From Mycosynbacter sp964593465 (lineage in GTDB: Bacteria > Patescibacteriota > Saccharimonadia > Saccharimonadales > Saccharimonadaceae), in NCBI GenBank assembly GCA_964593465.1, contig CAZQJY010000013.1:1-13503 (forward strand): a DNA stretch of 13,503 nucleotides, written 5' to 3'. The notes beneath the pieces were generated by a model. The model was not told where the DNA came from and searched no databases. It was given only the letters and a program-made list of their open reading frames with translations. The position numbers and the translations under genes were made by a program. Of this stretch, positions 13,489 to 13,503 are shown in pieces. Each line of letters starts with the position of its first letter. The first letter of the stretch is position 1.

Positions 13489-13503
13489 GGAGGGATTCGA
13501 ACC
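13479..13503 (-). tRNA. tRNA-Gln, 3' part only (runs off the window)
   Basis: The reverse complement of the last 25 bases reads as a tRNA 3' end: GG-TTCGAAT-CCCTC of the T arm, then acceptor strand CACCCCA, discriminator G and an encoded CCA. An acceptor that would start UGGGGUG with a G discriminator fits tRNA-Gln, by comparison with the E. coli tRNA-Gln ends UGGGGUA and UACCCCAGCCA. The anticodon lies beyond the window, so the identity is inferred from acceptor identity elements. It converges on the + strand operon and shares its terminator. Confidence 0.85.

Noticed and set aside
1..13503. CRISPR array, insertion sequence, transposase or phage genes
   Set aside because: No regularly spaced direct repeats, terminal inverted repeats or recombinase-like proteins were seen on either strand.

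Overview
The window reads as a compact chromosomal segment of a small-genome bacterium. The best guess is the Candidate Phyla Radiation (Patescibacteria), most likely Candidatus Saccharibacteria (TM7). This rests on inference: a pyk-pgk-tpiA run with small divergences at usually fixed motifs, a tail-anchored Ala/Pro-rich protein of no known family, a Gre-like factor, a divergent P-type ATPase and a thioredoxin-like membrane protein, all tightly packed. TGA is used as a stop (end of the GH5 and ATPase genes), so the UGA-glycine code of SR1/Gracilibacteria does not apply. All eleven confident protein genes lie on the + strand. The only minus-strand gene with good support is the 3' end of a tRNA-Gln at the right edge.

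Layout. Positions 1-218 hold no confident gene, only a hairpin and a possible short minus-strand gene start. From 219 come a GH5 exo-beta-1,3-glucanase-like hydrolase, pyruvate kinase (4-nt overlap), phosphoglycerate kinase and triosephosphate isomerase: a sugar-release and lower-glycolysis block. A 382-aa tail-anchored, low-complexity protein follows. At 6023-9702 there is a four-gene operon: ABC ATPase and ABC-2 permease (NatA/NatB or YhaQ/YhaP type), then an OmpR-type response regulator and a histidine kinase. A GreA-like factor stands alone at 9816. The last operon is a P-type ATPase and a membrane-anchored thioredoxin-fold protein with no cysteine. It ends in a bidirectional terminator shared with the tRNA-Gln.

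Regulation visible in the sequence. Almost no -35 boxes can be found, but extended -10 elements (TGn plus a TATAAT-like hexamer) recur. At three genes (GH5, pyk, P-type ATPase) a TGC-TAnnnT element ends 6-7 nt before the ATG, which puts the predicted transcription start on or next to the start codon: leaderless mRNAs. Other genes (ABC operon, gre-like) have a similar -10 further upstream plus a real Shine-Dalgarno site. Two modes of translation initiation therefore seem to coexist.

Most unusual content: the mixed leaderless/SD architecture; a P-type ATPase that keeps the phosphorylated Asp but has lost the TGES glutamate and the usual ion-binding residues, beside a thioredoxin fold that has lost both CxxC and the cis-Pro; a 25-bp perfect inverted repeat that mirrors the tRNA-Gln acceptor end; and the modular tail-anchored protein.
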